Source of the DNA: Owenweeksia hongkongensis DSM 17368
GTDB lineage: Bacteria > Bacteroidota > Bacteroidia > Flavobacteriales > Schleiferiaceae
Reading direction: 5' to 3'
Assembly: GCF_000236705.1 (NCBI RefSeq)
Contig: NC_016599.1
Coordinates: 3,100,001-3,164,000 of the forward strand
DNA length: 64,000 bases
Shown: one piece after another, positions 38,001 through 46,853 of the stretch
Numbering within the stretch: position 1 is the stretch's first letter
Layout: every line of letters begins with the position of its first letter
Notes under the pieces: generated by a model
Databases searched by the model: none
What the model was told of the DNA's origin: nothing
Seen by the model: only the letters and a program-made list of their open reading frames with translations
Translations under genes and position numbers: made by a program

Positions 38001-41000
38001 TTTACGGATTTTACCACAGCCATACAAGCCATGAATGATGGCGGCATTGTGACAGGGGTTACTTTTAACGTAAGAGATGGTGTGTATAATGAGCAGCTTA
38101 CACTCGATCCGGTAATGGGAGCTACCAGTGCTGATAGCATAGTTTTTCAATCTGAAAATGGAGATTCCAGTTTGGTGAGCCTTGAGTTTAATGCCAACAG
38201 TGCTGACCGTCATACTATTTTGATAAATGATGCCGATTATATGCATTTCAGAAATATGACCCTAAGTGGGCTTAATACCAATTATGCTTATATCGCTCAC
38301 TTGGTAGGAAACACGGGTGATTTAAGCTTTGAAAATTGTCGCTTTAGTTTGCCAGTTTCAAATGCCGGAATCTATGGAGTTTATGCCACGGGTGGTTCAT
38401 CGTGTACCGACCTGAAAATTGTGAACTGTCTCTTTGTGAACGGTAGTTATGGTATTAACATCAATGGAAACAATGGCAGTGGCCTTGTGGTACAAGGAAA
38501 TCATTTTATCAATCAGCGCAGCTATGGTGCCTACATGTATTATTGGTTAGCACCTCAGATTACCAATAATCATTTCAAAACTAACAACTCAAACACTGGC
38601 TACCGTTCGCTGTATTGCGGGGAGTTCCATAGTGATTTTGAAATATCCGGTAACCGTGCCCATGCTCCTGTAGGTTCATATGGATTCTACTTTGACTACT
38701 TAGATGGTGGAGTTTCAGCGCGTGGGCTTATAGCAAATAACTTTGTGACTGTGGGTGACAGCAGTGCGAGCAATTCCAACTTTGTAGGGATGCGTTATTT
38801 TAGCGGTAGCTACACGGATATTTTTTACAATTCCTTTAATCATGCTTCTAATGTTGGTGAAGCTGTGCAGCTTTTCAGTAGCAGTACGATTGATGTGAAA
38901 AACAATATTATGGCTGCTACCAATGGTGGTTATGCCTTAGAGTCTAATATGTCGCCAGCCGCTTTTGATGCGATGGATCATAATGACTTTTATAGCTCCG
39001 GAGCCAACCTCTTTAATTATACCTTTTCGAATATTGGTACTATTGCTACACTTGCTTCATGGCAGGGGCAAACAGGGCTTGACGCCAACTCGATTGTAGC
39101 TGATCCGCTTTTTGTTTCCAGTGTAGATCTTCATGTAAATCAATCAGCACTTGATAGTGCTGCCATACCTGTGGCGCAGGTTACAGTGGATATTGATGGT
39201 GAGCTTCGCGACCCTGTGAACCCTGATATAGGGGCGGACGAGATTTCCTTCCTTTCGGGAGATATTGCAGTTACCGCTATTGGGGGGGTAAGTTCTGGTT
39301 GTGGGCTTTCAGACTCTGTTCAAGTAACTATTACCATTGCCAATAATGGTACTGATCCACAAACAGGTTTTGATGTGACCCTTGTGGTGGATGGTGACAC
39401 AACTATCGAAACTTTTGGTGCAAGCATAGCTAGTGGAGCCAATGCTAACTACATTTTTACTCAGTATTATGATTTTAGCAGTATTGGAACATATAGCATC
39501 ACCGCCTGGAGTAGCCTTACGGGAGATGTAAATAGTGCAAATGATACAAACAGCACTAGTATTGATCATTTTGCGCCACCTATTATTACTATAACAAGTG
39601 ATACCACCATATGTGGTGGTACACCTGTACAACTTACTGCAAGTGGAGGTGTCAATTTCTTCTGGAGCACTGGACTCACGGGGCCTTCTATTACCGTAGC
39701 GCCAAATGATACCACTGTATATACAGTAACGGTAACAGATGTTAACGGTTGCCAAGCTTTGGATTCGGTAACCGTGTTTGTGAGCAACAGTATCGACTCT
39801 GTTTTCATATCAGGCTTTACCTGTGATTCTACTATGGCCGATACCGTGATGAATGTTTATGTAAATCAAGGAGGGTGCGACAGTGTCGTTTACACTGTGC
39901 TTACCTATAGCCCGAGTTATATCACCAATTTATCTGATACTACCATTTGTCAAGGTGATACAATAGATTTATTCGGAATGTCTGTAACCATGCCAGGTAC
40001 TTATTATGATTCACTTAGTACAGTGGGCGGGTGTGATAGCATATTTGCAAAAACAGTGATTGTCAATCCTTCTGATACGCTAATCCTTCCTATAAAAACT
40101 ATTTGTCAGGGTGACAGCTCACAAATTTTTGGAACGTATAGATCAGTTGGAGGTACTTATGTTCGTAACCTTACTAACCGGTATGGTTGTGATAGTGTTG
40201 AGGTTTGTGAGTTGGTTGTAAACCCAGTTTTCAATGTATCCATAAATGCCTCAATTTGCGAAGGACAATCTATACTTGTGGGAGGGGCGGCACAAACTAT
40301 GGCCGGAACTTATTATGATACCCTGCAAACGAGCTTGGGCTGTGATAGTGTTCTCGCTACCATAGTGTCAATTACTCCGGTAGATTCTACCCAATCTACC
40401 ACCAATCTTATTGCAGGCGATAGCCTTTTGGTTGGCGGTGCTTATCAAACTACCAGCGGCACCTACTATGATACATTTACCGCAACCAATGGTTGTGATA
40501 GTGTTCACGCCATCGTGCTCAATTTCCTATCTCCTGCAAGGTCACTTACATACAGCGGCAACTCCGGATTTATAAATTCAATAATCAGTCCTACTCAAGG
40601 AGATGCGTATTCTCAGTTTAATTTTGAAGTCGAGTTTACGGATACCAATGGTATCTTACCTCCTTTTGGTTTCCCCCGTGTGATACTGGATTTTGAGGGC
40701 AATGGTATTTTTAATAATACAAATGACCGTACCATAATAATGACCGAGGTAGATGCCAACGATACAAATCCCTCTGATGGTAAGATATACTCAGCAAGTA
40801 TTAGTGGTCTGCCAATTGGCGTTAATTGGGAAACGCGGGTAGTAGTGGTAGAGGGTGGTAATACCACAGTATTGGGTCCTCAGGTATCTGCGCCTCAGGT
40901 GCTCGCTTTGCCGGATGTTGAAATATTTGCCAATGATATTTCATTCTCTGATCCAAATCCAGCAGTGTCATCACCTCTTACCATATCTGCTACTGTCCAC

Positions 41001-44000
41001 AATGCCTCAGATTATGATGCACAAAACTTTGTAGTGCATTTGGTAAATCAATTTGATACCACGATTGCCTATCCAGACATTACCATAAGTAATTTACCGG
41101 CTCGCAGCAGCACCACTGTAAGCTGGAATATCACTACACCTGCAGTAGATGCCTGGTGCCCTATACAGGTATGGGTAGATTATACTAATGTAATTTCTGA
41201 AACCAATGAGTTGGACAATACTGCATTACGACCCTTTACCAATGGAAACTTTAATATACCGGGAGCCATCAATGTAATAGCGAACACCAGTCCATCTGTA
41301 CTTTGTTCCAATCCAGGTTCTTCGGTTACCATTTCAGGGTTTGCATACTATACCGGTACGGCCGTGCCGCTTACAGATAGCAGCGTGGCGGGTGCTCAGG
41401 TAGACTTTACAGTAGGAGGAGCCACTTATACGGCAGTTACCAACTCACTTGGTAATTTCTCTAAAAGTGTACCTGCTCCCATAGCAATAGGCGGGTATTC
41501 GGTGCTGGGAACGGTTACTGATTTTACCCTTACAGGGAACTTGAGCACGTCATTTCAGGTAAAAAACTGTGGGTGCAGCTTACCCGACCTGAGAACTACA
41601 GTGTCAACTTCGGCTCATACAATTATTGCCGGTCAAAGTGTTACAGGAAGCTTTACGGTAAGTAATATTGGTACAGCATTAGCACCAGCCAGCGTACTTA
41701 CGTTAAATCAAACAGGAGGAGCACCAGCTTTGATCAATGAGCCCGTGCCAGCATTAGCACCAAGTGCAAGTTCTATTTATAATTTTCCAGCCATTACGTT
41801 TAATGTGCCTGGTACCTATAGCATTTGTGCTACAGCCGATGGAACATTTTCTATAGCTGAGTGCACAGAAAATAATACTGCCTGTGCTACCATTAGGGTG
41901 TTGCCCAATCTACCAGATATTATACCAGTGTCAGGGCCTGGAAATAGCAGCTACTTATGTAATGCAGTTAGCCCGGCATTTACTGTTAGAAATGCAGGAG
42001 GAGTGGCTACCGGGCAGTTTGTTTGCAAGGTAGATGTTTCGAGAAATGGGCTACCGGAAGGAACTTTTTATCATACTATTACCAATATTCCGGCACAGCA
42101 AAATGTAGGCTTTAGCATTCCCTATAACTACCCAAGTGTAGGCTCCTATAGTTTCGTTGTTTCTTGTGATACTAATGTGGTCACGGGAGGTATTGTAACC
42201 GAGGTAAGTGAGCTTAATAATACCGGAACTTACGGTAAGCAGATAAATGCTTGTATGCCAGATTTGGCAGTGGTCGGTTGTAGGCCACTTCGGGTAAGTC
42301 CTTTAGATCCGCAATTTCCTGGTTCGGTAGATTATGAAATTTACATCCGAAACGGAGGTAACGCTACTGCGACCGGGCCCATCCCTATTCGCTTTACGGT
42401 TACTCCCGGAAACGTATTCAACACTACTTTCCCCGGAAACCTTGCTCCAGGACAGACGGCAACGGTTACAGTAAATACCGCATCTGTGGCACCGGCTACG
42501 GCTACCCTCACCGCTACCATTGATCCGCTTAATGCAATTGCAGAATTTAGTGAGTCAAATAATAGTGCTTCTGATGACCTGTGTTGGGAATTTCAGCCAG
42601 TGCCGAAATGTTATGGCAACTTTTGGGATAAATCTTATTTGATAAACCAAACGGCTTTCTTGTCCGTGGGTGTGCAGGTTGAACACCTATATGAGGCATC
42701 CTCGGTTGATGTGCAATTTGAAGTAAGTGGACCGGGAATAGTAGGTACACAAAACTTAGGTAATGCAACTATCAATAATGTGCACAAAACATGTGTTTGT
42801 CCTGTGGCGGCTACATTGCCTTCCAATTTTGTTTTCAATCAGGTAGGAACGTACACCTTTACCATGACGGTAGATCCAAATAATGTTTACAACGAATGCA
42901 ATGAAGGGAACAATGTATTGGTAAAAACTGTGACAGTGGGTAGTGCACCTGATATGCGTATTCTCTCGCAATTTATAAATCCAAGTATGCTCAACCCTGA
43001 TGTAAATGATACTGTGGGTATTATAGTTACCTATGAAAATATTGGGCATCAAAACATTAATGACCAAATGGAGCTAAAACTCTTGGTAAATAATGTGCCT
43101 ATTGATTCTATAAAACCAGTGAGTGGATTGGTTACTGGAGATAATGCATCCTTCAATTTCCCAATGGTTTGGGGAACCAATATTCCCGGTGCACATATTA
43201 TCCGTGTTATTATAGATTCTGATAATGAAGTACTCGAAACAGATGAGCTGAATAATGAAGCGACCCGTGCCATTGTGGTGGGCGATGCTGCCAATTTGTA
43301 TTTCCAAAGCTTGATAGCTAGTAATGCCGCTCCAGCCTTGCTAGACACCATTATACTAACTGCAGAAATCGGAAATGGAGGTGATGTGGATGCTATGGCA
43401 GATGTAGCATTCTCATATATAGATGATATTGGGGATACTATATATATTGGAGCTGTTCCTGTAAATGTGGCAAAACATGATAGTGCTGCTGTGCAACTGC
43501 CATGGTGGGTACAGGATGTGAATACCACTATTGTTGCAGAGATTACTAATACTAATACCCTTGAATTTTTGTACACCGATAATATGGCGACTATTCCAAT
43601 AGGGGGGGTTGCTATAAATATAAGTGCTACTGACGCTTGTTATGCTAATGCCAACGGTACGCTGACAGCAGCAGCTAGTGGAGGAGTAGCACCTTATAGT
43701 TATACTTGGAGTACAGGTCAACCTGGGGCGGTACTTACTGATGGACCGGGTTCTTACTCAGTAACGGTACAGGATGTCAATGGTACTTTAGCACAAGCTA
43801 TGGGAACTATAGGCGTGGCGCCTGGTACTTTGATGCAGCTGCCTTCTGTTGCGGTTTGTCAAGGAGATAGTGTATTGATATTTGGCAAGTATAGACATGT
43901 AGCAGCAACATATAGAGATACAATTTCCGGTGCGGGTGGCTGTGATACGGTGCAGGTAGTTACGTTGAGGTACAAGCCTATCCATAATATCACATTGCCC

Positions 44001-46586
44001 ACTTTAAATATTTGTGAAGGTGATAGCGCTATGATTTTAGGTGCCTATCGCACTGCGAGTGGATTGTATATTGACTCATTGACCAACGTGGGAGGTTGCG
44101 ATTCTATTCGCAGTCAGGCGTTGATTGTAAACCCTGTAGATACCACCCATCTTACTGCCACCACCAATGATCCAGCACAGGCCGGAACCTTTATAGCGCA
44201 GCTTACAGCAATGAGTGGATGTGATAGTACTGTTATTACCGTGGTAACTTATGTACCGGGTAACTGTCCATCAATTGATTCCATTACTATTTCTGCCGTT
44301 ACCTGCGATAGCACTATGACTGGAATAAATTCTCAAACTTTTGTTGGTAGTGATGGCTGCGACAGCATCGTAACCACCATTACCACATATGACTCGGGCA
44401 GCATGATGGCCTTGCCGGCAAAAATGATTTGCGAGGGCGATAGTATAATGATTTTTGGAAACTATGAGAAGATGGCCGCGGTGTATTACGATAGTTTGGC
44501 TAATCAGAACGGCTGTGACAGCCTTATTAGTTGTGAGCTTATTTTGCTAAGAAGTGATACCGTTTATCAGTCTTCTACCACCACCGATTCTACCATGGCA
44601 GGAGTGTTTGACACGCTATATACCAATGTGGAGGGTTGTGATAGCCTGGTTATCACCACCATAATTTATAGCCCACTGCCATGTACCAATGATAGCCTTA
44701 CGGTAAATGCAGTAACCTGTGATAGCACGATGGCGGGTACAGTCATCACCACCTATCCGAAGCAAGACGGCTGCGATAGCGTGGTAACCACCATTACTAC
44801 TTATGACCCGGGCAGCATGACGACCTTACCGGCAAAAATGATTTGTGATGGCGATAGCCTGATGATTTTTGGACTTTATCAAAACATGGCCGGCACGTAT
44901 TACGACAGCCTTCAAAACCAGAACGGCTGTGACAGCATTCTGAGCTGTGAGCTGATGGTAAAACCAAACGTAACAGTAAGCGTGACGGACAGCATCTGTC
45001 CGGGCGATGGTCGCTTTGTGGGCGGAGGCTATCAAACCACAGCCGGGGTGTATTATGATACATTGATGGCCAGCAGCGGTTGTGATAGTATTTTAGTTAC
45101 CACTTTAACAATCCGCACGGATCCCGTGTGTGGCGTGGTACCAACATCAGGCGACAGCCTGGTGATAGTAACGGAGCCCGGTTGGATGAAGAGTACCGTA
45201 ACCAATACAGCAGAAGCAGGAAGTTACCCCTGGACAGGTGTAAGCAGTTTGCCAACAGTAGGCACATATATATTACCGGCAGAGATAGGCCAGCCCTACC
45301 CATGGCACTCAATTGACAGCGTGGAAGGGGCCCATGTGTTCAAATCAGGCAATGGTGTAACCTTCTTCCGCACCACCTTTACCCTTACGGTAAATACTGG
45401 TGTGATGGCTCAGATCCGCAGTTTTATGGACGATGGCATGGAGATTTATGTCAACGGGCAGATGCTGGCAAGAGAAGATGACCGTGATGCCGACAACTTT
45501 AGAGGAGCCCAGCACCACCTAATGCTAATGGCTGATGGCAACCAGAGCAATGGAGATAATGGCGATCAGGCCTTTGATGTGGTAAACAATTACCGCATGG
45601 ATAGTATGGTGCATGTAGGACAAAACGAACTGGTGATAGCTCTAAGGAATGCGCCTCAAACTTCGGACAAAGGAGGTTTTAGTTTCCGTATGGATTTGAA
45701 AACGGGCGTACCATCAGTACAGCTTTTATCACAATACATTGTGTCTGATGCCGAATGGATGAAGAGTACTGTGACAACTCCAGGCGGATCTAGCTGGAAC
45801 TGGCCAGGAGTGAACAACCTTCCGGCAGCCAATACCTTTACCGAAGAGGTGGAACTGGGCCAGCCTTATCACTGGTACAGCACGGAAGAAGTACCGGGTT
45901 CATTTGCCATCAAGGCCACCGAAAATGTGACTTACTACCGCAGAAGGTTTAACATTACAGACTCTGCCAATATAAGTGCACGATTAAGGAGCACTTTTGA
46001 TGAAAACCTGATGGTGTTTATCAATGATAGCCTGATAGCTGGCCACTACCAGCATGGGCTACAAAATCGAGCTATGCCGGCCCACGATGTAGATTATCCA
46101 AATGGTGGCATTCCCATAAATGGTAATGCTGGTGGAGATATGTTTATGCAGGTAGAAAATGTAGACTGGAACCAGATCTTAAGAAAAGGTGACAACTACA
46201 TTACCGTAGCCTTGCAGAACAGGGCGAATGAACCAGGAGGCTTTTCGCTAAGATTGGACTTGGATCAATCTGGAGCACCAGTAATCCGGAAAGTGGATGA
46301 AGCGAATGAACATAGAAACCGAGTAGATAAAGAGGCTTTGGCTTTCAATCTATATCCTAACCCAACCACGGGCAAGGTGTATGTTGAGCTTGTTAAATCA
46401 CCGTCTGATGACAATCAGGTATTGGTGTTTGACCTAAACGGAAAACTGCTTTATCAGCGTACCCTTATCAATCCTGAAACAGGCTTGATGGATATTGATT
46501 TGAAAGACTATGCTGACGGTATGTACATTATCCGAATCCGTTCAGGAGGTGAAATGTACCTTGGCAAAAGGGTGATGAAGTTTTAA
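32061..46586 (+). CDS. Giant T9SS-secreted protein (4841 aa): CARDB/beta-helix tandem units, GCDS repeats, tandem module
   Basis: The start is taken at 32061, directly after the leader CAAAACCTTAACC that also precedes the 2138-residue gene. An ATG at 32145 would give a more ordinary signal peptide (RRTILVFLAIMPVLIFGQ). After an N-terminal domain come four tandem units of about 540 residues (beginning near 32769, 34378, 36013, 37640), each a CARDB sandwich plus a right-handed parallel beta-helix opening with YTIGG. A fifth CARDB follows without a helix. Next are an Ig/PKD-like domain, GCDS repeats, several more CARDBs with a carboxypeptidase-regulatory-like unit, a SprB-type repeat (near 3850, GGVAPYSYTWSTG), and more GCDS repeats. 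The end is the tandem module (about 4365-4744) and a T9SS type A sorting domain. No catalytic motif is seen. Likely an extracellular adhesin or long surface fibre. Confidence 0.85.
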   Translation: MHQDYYRSKPFKAIVYFCTSVIFSNHLIMYYNSSHLRRTILVFLAIMPVLIFGQTVQMGSGTSATGVNGPSPVNNRYRSQHYQIVYSKGELNAVGITAGNIERLGFYIASSTSQAIPDYKVSLGHTTARAAWPYLTDPVRQVYYNASYAPAAGGFDMLRLDTSWYWNGVDNIIVDVCFDYGVNPSISTGTVRTYNDSNYRVSYGTSSVFDLCGTSNSNSTTAKPQVQFEFTSPTLNDAGISDISPNGQVCSGSQPVRATIINHGTNALTSTMINWSVNGVVQTPVNFAGLLSAQGGSADVALGNYFFVQGVNYTIQAWTTSPNGNIDGNGDNDSLGVEMSGALSGTYTIGGGGADYLSFTNAVADLEMYGICGDVTFNVASGGYFEQLEINEIPGVNANATVTFRSASDDSSTVVLSHGANSAANYTLYINGGSWVTFKNLTIESTDNYYDRVVLIGDESNHLSFENNIIRNAAASTPHIHRNIEVESNANSDWLNFSNNRIYQGHRGIYCASQYSDHYIITGNTFLHQRYGGVEMYYADFVTVDDNQVITDITNTSGIQGILVYDADSSVSIQRNIVRGGINGYGISVQYSDATSGGQYLVANNFVSIGRNTGTTRGIYLLGCRYVDVVFNTVNVTTPSTNHYGIQVSSYNDNRLYNNNVRADGGYALYVNSSNDVVDSDNNNWYTGSSILAYWQGTTVSDLAGLQAASSLDANSFNEPPYFINDSSFQATQISLNNNAAPYIGIATDIEGEARDGSNPDIGCDEFTPHNDDAGVLAIIPPATPFAPSTLPVTAVLKNFGNNTLTSATINWQVNGVLQSSVNFSGSIASGDTVSVLLGNFNFATGTIYSVEAYSSVPNGSADGNAINDSAMVGPFAPALGGTYTIGGTSPDFADFTTALEILNLGGTYDSTVFDVRSGTYTERIVIENYPKLNPADHVTFQSEAQDSSAVTITEGYLNSSTNYVVALHGAVGVSFEKLTIQNTSTNSYGSAVQIDYGSSYISFNECAIMGGTTTSAASAALYVRKSVGGYPPQHHIYVTNSSLSGTYYGAYFYGLSIRENNIRIEDCHINDFYGTGIYVYLADSVWVMNNTIIPRSSVTTNSYGAYLYDLHEGEFSGNQILGHGLRYGAEFGFLDGVISNPFIVANNFITSGGNVSSGRAVYSYACTYTKFVHNSLWCSNSQNNSVAFQDHNNNATIDVLNNICLNTGGGYAYDKNSASAQQTIDYNNLYATGTFLARYGTIDISDFATWQNTSGHDSNSVSLDPQFATMDDLHTSASGLNAAATPLSYITTDIDGDVRDPSTPDIGADEFVLAGSDAALLEFDAPRLPFSSGLQNVYVSLLNNGGDTLTSVDIHWEVNGVAQSTFAWTGTLSSSQSEDSISIGNFNFMADTNYTLKAWTSLPNGNADILAANDTIQSTNIFAALSGTYTIGGTTPDFSDFTSAVAALQARGISNNVVFDIRDGVYDEYIKIIRFAKTNSMDSVVFQSESGNSASVVLQTGNTSEPTLGLNGITGISFKNITIAHTYYWSGPNVIRWAGVSNLNIINCEIKDSLYSPSPSVGDYLIYSPYNYPNYNIRIINTTFKNGRYGIYMNTPSASGADSNLVIKNCVFDDQYYQAINVRYLDNLEIRGNTIINRRGHTSYDGMVIDQVGGVINISNNQMRHITHYGLALFNISAAQGTPATISNNYIQMEGANTGAIGIYLYISSYVNLVYNSVSSFTTAASSRAFYGYVNNNSNVLNNIFQQHADGMATEWLSNNVSNTVYNFNNLFTPGATLGEYQNTPYADLTSWISGTGQDSNSVSIDAQFSDTTDYHVESGALDGTGIPLTYISTDLDGDLRDPATPDIGADEISINTNDASLTAYLRPSKVFAPGNQTIYVDLLNNGSDSLTSVQINWTVNGMVQTAFNWAGALATGQGEDSVAVGIYNFTPLTSHDVVVYTSMPNGQPDDLPVNDTVKKLSLYPGLAGIYTIGGVSPDFTDFTTAIQAMNDGGIVTGVTFNVRDGVYNEQLTLDPVMGATSADSIVFQSENGDSSLVSLEFNANSADRHTILINDADYMHFRNMTLSGLNTNYAYIAHLVGNTGDLSFENCRFSLPVSNAGIYGVYATGGSSCTDLKIVNCLFVNGSYGININGNNGSGLVVQGNHFINQRSYGAYMYYWLAPQITNNHFKTNNSNTGYRSLYCGEFHSDFEISGNRAHAPVGSYGFYFDYLDGGVSARGLIANNFVTVGDSSASNSNFVGMRYFSGSYTDIFYNSFNHASNVGEAVQLFSSSTIDVKNNIMAATNGGYALESNMSPAAFDAMDHNDFYSSGANLFNYTFSNIGTIATLASWQGQTGLDANSIVADPLFVSSVDLHVNQSALDSAAIPVAQVTVDIDGELRDPVNPDIGADEISFLSGDIAVTAIGGVSSGCGLSDSVQVTITIANNGTDPQTGFDVTLVVDGDTTIETFGASIASGANANYIFTQYYDFSSIGTYSITAWSSLTGDVNSANDTNSTSIDHFAPPIITITSDTTICGGTPVQLTASGGVNFFWSTGLTGPSITVAPNDTTVYTVTVTDVNGCQALDSVTVFVSNSIDSVFISGFTCDSTMADTVMNVYVNQGGCDSVVYTVLTYSPSYITNLSDTTICQGDTIDLFGMSVTMPGTYYDSLSTVGGCDSIFAKTVIVNPSDTLILPIKTICQGDSSQIFGTYRSVGGTYVRNLTNRYGCDSVEVCELVVNPVFNVSINASICEGQSILVGGAAQTMAGTYYDTLQTSLGCDSVLATIVSITPVDSTQSTTNLIAGDSLLVGGAYQTTSGTYYDTFTATNGCDSVHAIVLNFLSPARSLTYSGNSGFINSIISPTQGDAYSQFNFEVEFTDTNGILPPFGFPRVILDFEGNGIFNNTNDRTIIMTEVDANDTNPSDGKIYSASISGLPIGVNWETRVVVVEGGNTTVLGPQVSAPQVLALPDVEIFANDISFSDPNPAVSSPLTISATVHNASDYDAQNFVVHLVNQFDTTIAYPDITISNLPARSSTTVSWNITTPAVDAWCPIQVWVDYTNVISETNELDNTALRPFTNGNFNIPGAINVIANTSPSVLCSNPGSSVTISGFAYYTGTAVPLTDSSVAGAQVDFTVGGATYTAVTNSLGNFSKSVPAPIAIGGYSVLGTVTDFTLTGNLSTSFQVKNCGCSLPDLRTTVSTSAHTIIAGQSVTGSFTVSNIGTALAPASVLTLNQTGGAPALINEPVPALAPSASSIYNFPAITFNVPGTYSICATADGTFSIAECTENNTACATIRVLPNLPDIIPVSGPGNSSYLCNAVSPAFTVRNAGGVATGQFVCKVDVSRNGLPEGTFYHTITNIPAQQNVGFSIPYNYPSVGSYSFVVSCDTNVVTGGIVTEVSELNNTGTYGKQINACMPDLAVVGCRPLRVSPLDPQFPGSVDYEIYIRNGGNATATGPIPIRFTVTPGNVFNTTFPGNLAPGQTATVTVNTASVAPATATLTATIDPLNAIAEFSESNNSASDDLCWEFQPVPKCYGNFWDKSYLINQTAFLSVGVQVEHLYEASSVDVQFEVSGPGIVGTQNLGNATINNVHKTCVCPVAATLPSNFVFNQVGTYTFTMTVDPNNVYNECNEGNNVLVKTVTVGSAPDMRILSQFINPSMLNPDVNDTVGIIVTYENIGHQNINDQMELKLLVNNVPIDSIKPVSGLVTGDNASFNFPMVWGTNIPGAHIIRVIIDSDNEVLETDELNNEATRAIVVGDAANLYFQSLIASNAAPALLDTIILTAEIGNGGDVDAMADVAFSYIDDIGDTIYIGAVPVNVAKHDSAAVQLPWWVQDVNTTIVAEITNTNTLEFLYTDNMATIPIGGVAINISATDACYANANGTLTAAASGGVAPYSYTWSTGQPGAVLTDGPGSYSVTVQDVNGTLAQAMGTIGVAPGTLMQLPSVAVCQGDSVLIFGKYRHVAATYRDTISGAGGCDTVQVVTLRYKPIHNITLPTLNICEGDSAMILGAYRTASGLYIDSLTNVGGCDSIRSQALIVNPVDTTHLTATTNDPAQAGTFIAQLTAMSGCDSTVITVVTYVPGNCPSIDSITISAVTCDSTMTGINSQTFVGSDGCDSIVTTITTYDSGSMMALPAKMICEGDSIMIFGNYEKMAAVYYDSLANQNGCDSLISCELILLRSDTVYQSSTTTDSTMAGVFDTLYTNVEGCDSLVITTIIYSPLPCTNDSLTVNAVTCDSTMAGTVITTYPKQDGCDSVVTTITTYDPGSMTTLPAKMICDGDSLMIFGLYQNMAGTYYDSLQNQNGCDSILSCELMVKPNVTVSVTDSICPGDGRFVGGGYQTTAGVYYDTLMASSGCDSILVTTLTIRTDPVCGVVPTSGDSLVIVTEPGWMKSTVTNTAEAGSYPWTGVSSLPTVGTYILPAEIGQPYPWHSIDSVEGAHVFKSGNGVTFFRTTFTLTVNTGVMAQIRSFMDDGMEIYVNGQMLAREDDRDADNFRGAQHHLMLMADGNQSNGDNGDQAFDVVNNYRMDSMVHVGQNELVIALRNAPQTSDKGGFSFRMDLKTGVPSVQLLSQYIVSDAEWMKSTVTTPGGSSWNWPGVNNLPAANTFTEEVELGQPYHWYSTEEVPGSFAIKATENVTYYRRRFNITDSANISARLRSTFDENLMVFINDSLIAGHYQHGLQNRAMPAHDVDYPNGGIPINGNAGGDMFMQVENVDWNQILRKGDNYITVALQNRANEPGGFSLRLDLDQSGAPVIRKVDEANEHRNRVDKEALAFNLYPNPTTGKVYVELVKSPSDDNQVLVFDLNGKLLYQRTLINPETGLMDIDLKDYADGMYIIRIRSGGEMYLGKRVMKF
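32769..39258 (+). repeat. Four tandem CARDB plus beta-helix units
   Basis: Protein-level repeats begin near 32769, 34378, 36013 and 37640, with periods of about 1609, 1635, 1627 and 1619 bases to the next CARDB start near 39259. Each unit opens DA(G/A/S)-, contains a strand with WxVNGxxQ, then YTIGG and DF(T/A), and ends with IDGD(V/L)RDP-like text and PDIGxDE. Nucleotide sequences have diverged. Confidence 0.85.
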
Positions 46587-46629
46587 AATAAAGACTTAAA
46601 CTGTTTAAATCAGTAAAATCTTTGTAATG
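45146..46629 (+). repeat. Long direct repeat, copy 2 (1.48 kb)
   Basis: This is the partner of 23733-25216, in the same orientation. The protein encoded (last 479 residues) is identical in both genes. The left boundary falls exactly between the GCDS repeat and the tandem module, and the right boundary at the base before the terminator stem. Confidence 0.93.
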
Positions 46630-46663
46630 AAGTCCCTCATAGTATATGGGGGACTTTAATTTT
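46630..46663 (+). terminator. Rho-independent terminator after the 4841-residue gene
   Basis: An 11-bp stem AAGTCCCTCAT / ATGGGGGACTT (one G-T pair) with a 5-base loop is followed by TAATTTT. It differs from the terminator after the other copy of the long repeat. Confidence 0.8.
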
Positions 46664-46853
46664 ACTGGGAAACGCTCTCCCACTTTGGTATTAAACCGTA
46701 TTCTTGGTTTGAAAGACATGCTTTGATAATCAGTATTTTAAGAGTAGCGGTATGATTGTGGTTGAGGAAAGTGTTTAGCTAAATTGAATTGTCTTGTTGG
46801 AAATGAGTGGTTTAACCTTTCATTTTCGATAAACCAAACCAAAACCTTAACCT

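Noticed and set aside
39309-39755. A 148-codon minus-strand open frame
   Set aside because: Antisense to the CARDB/Ig region of the giant gene; no family resemblance and no promoter.
43049-43576. A 175-codon minus-strand open frame opposite the 4841-residue gene
   Set aside because: It lies wholly antisense to a clearly coding region with strong domain content, and its low-complexity Ser/Ile composition is that of a shadow frame.
39800-45120. Possible CRISPR-like array from regularly spaced repeats
   Set aside because: The periodicity is a protein-coding GCDS repeat with diverged nucleotide sequence and no constant repeat/spacer pattern; no cas genes are present.
23733-46629. Insertion sequence or composite transposon bounded by the long direct repeats
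   Set aside because: The repeats are coding 3' ends with no transposase, terminal inverted repeats or target duplications, so gene conversion or duplication is the better reading.
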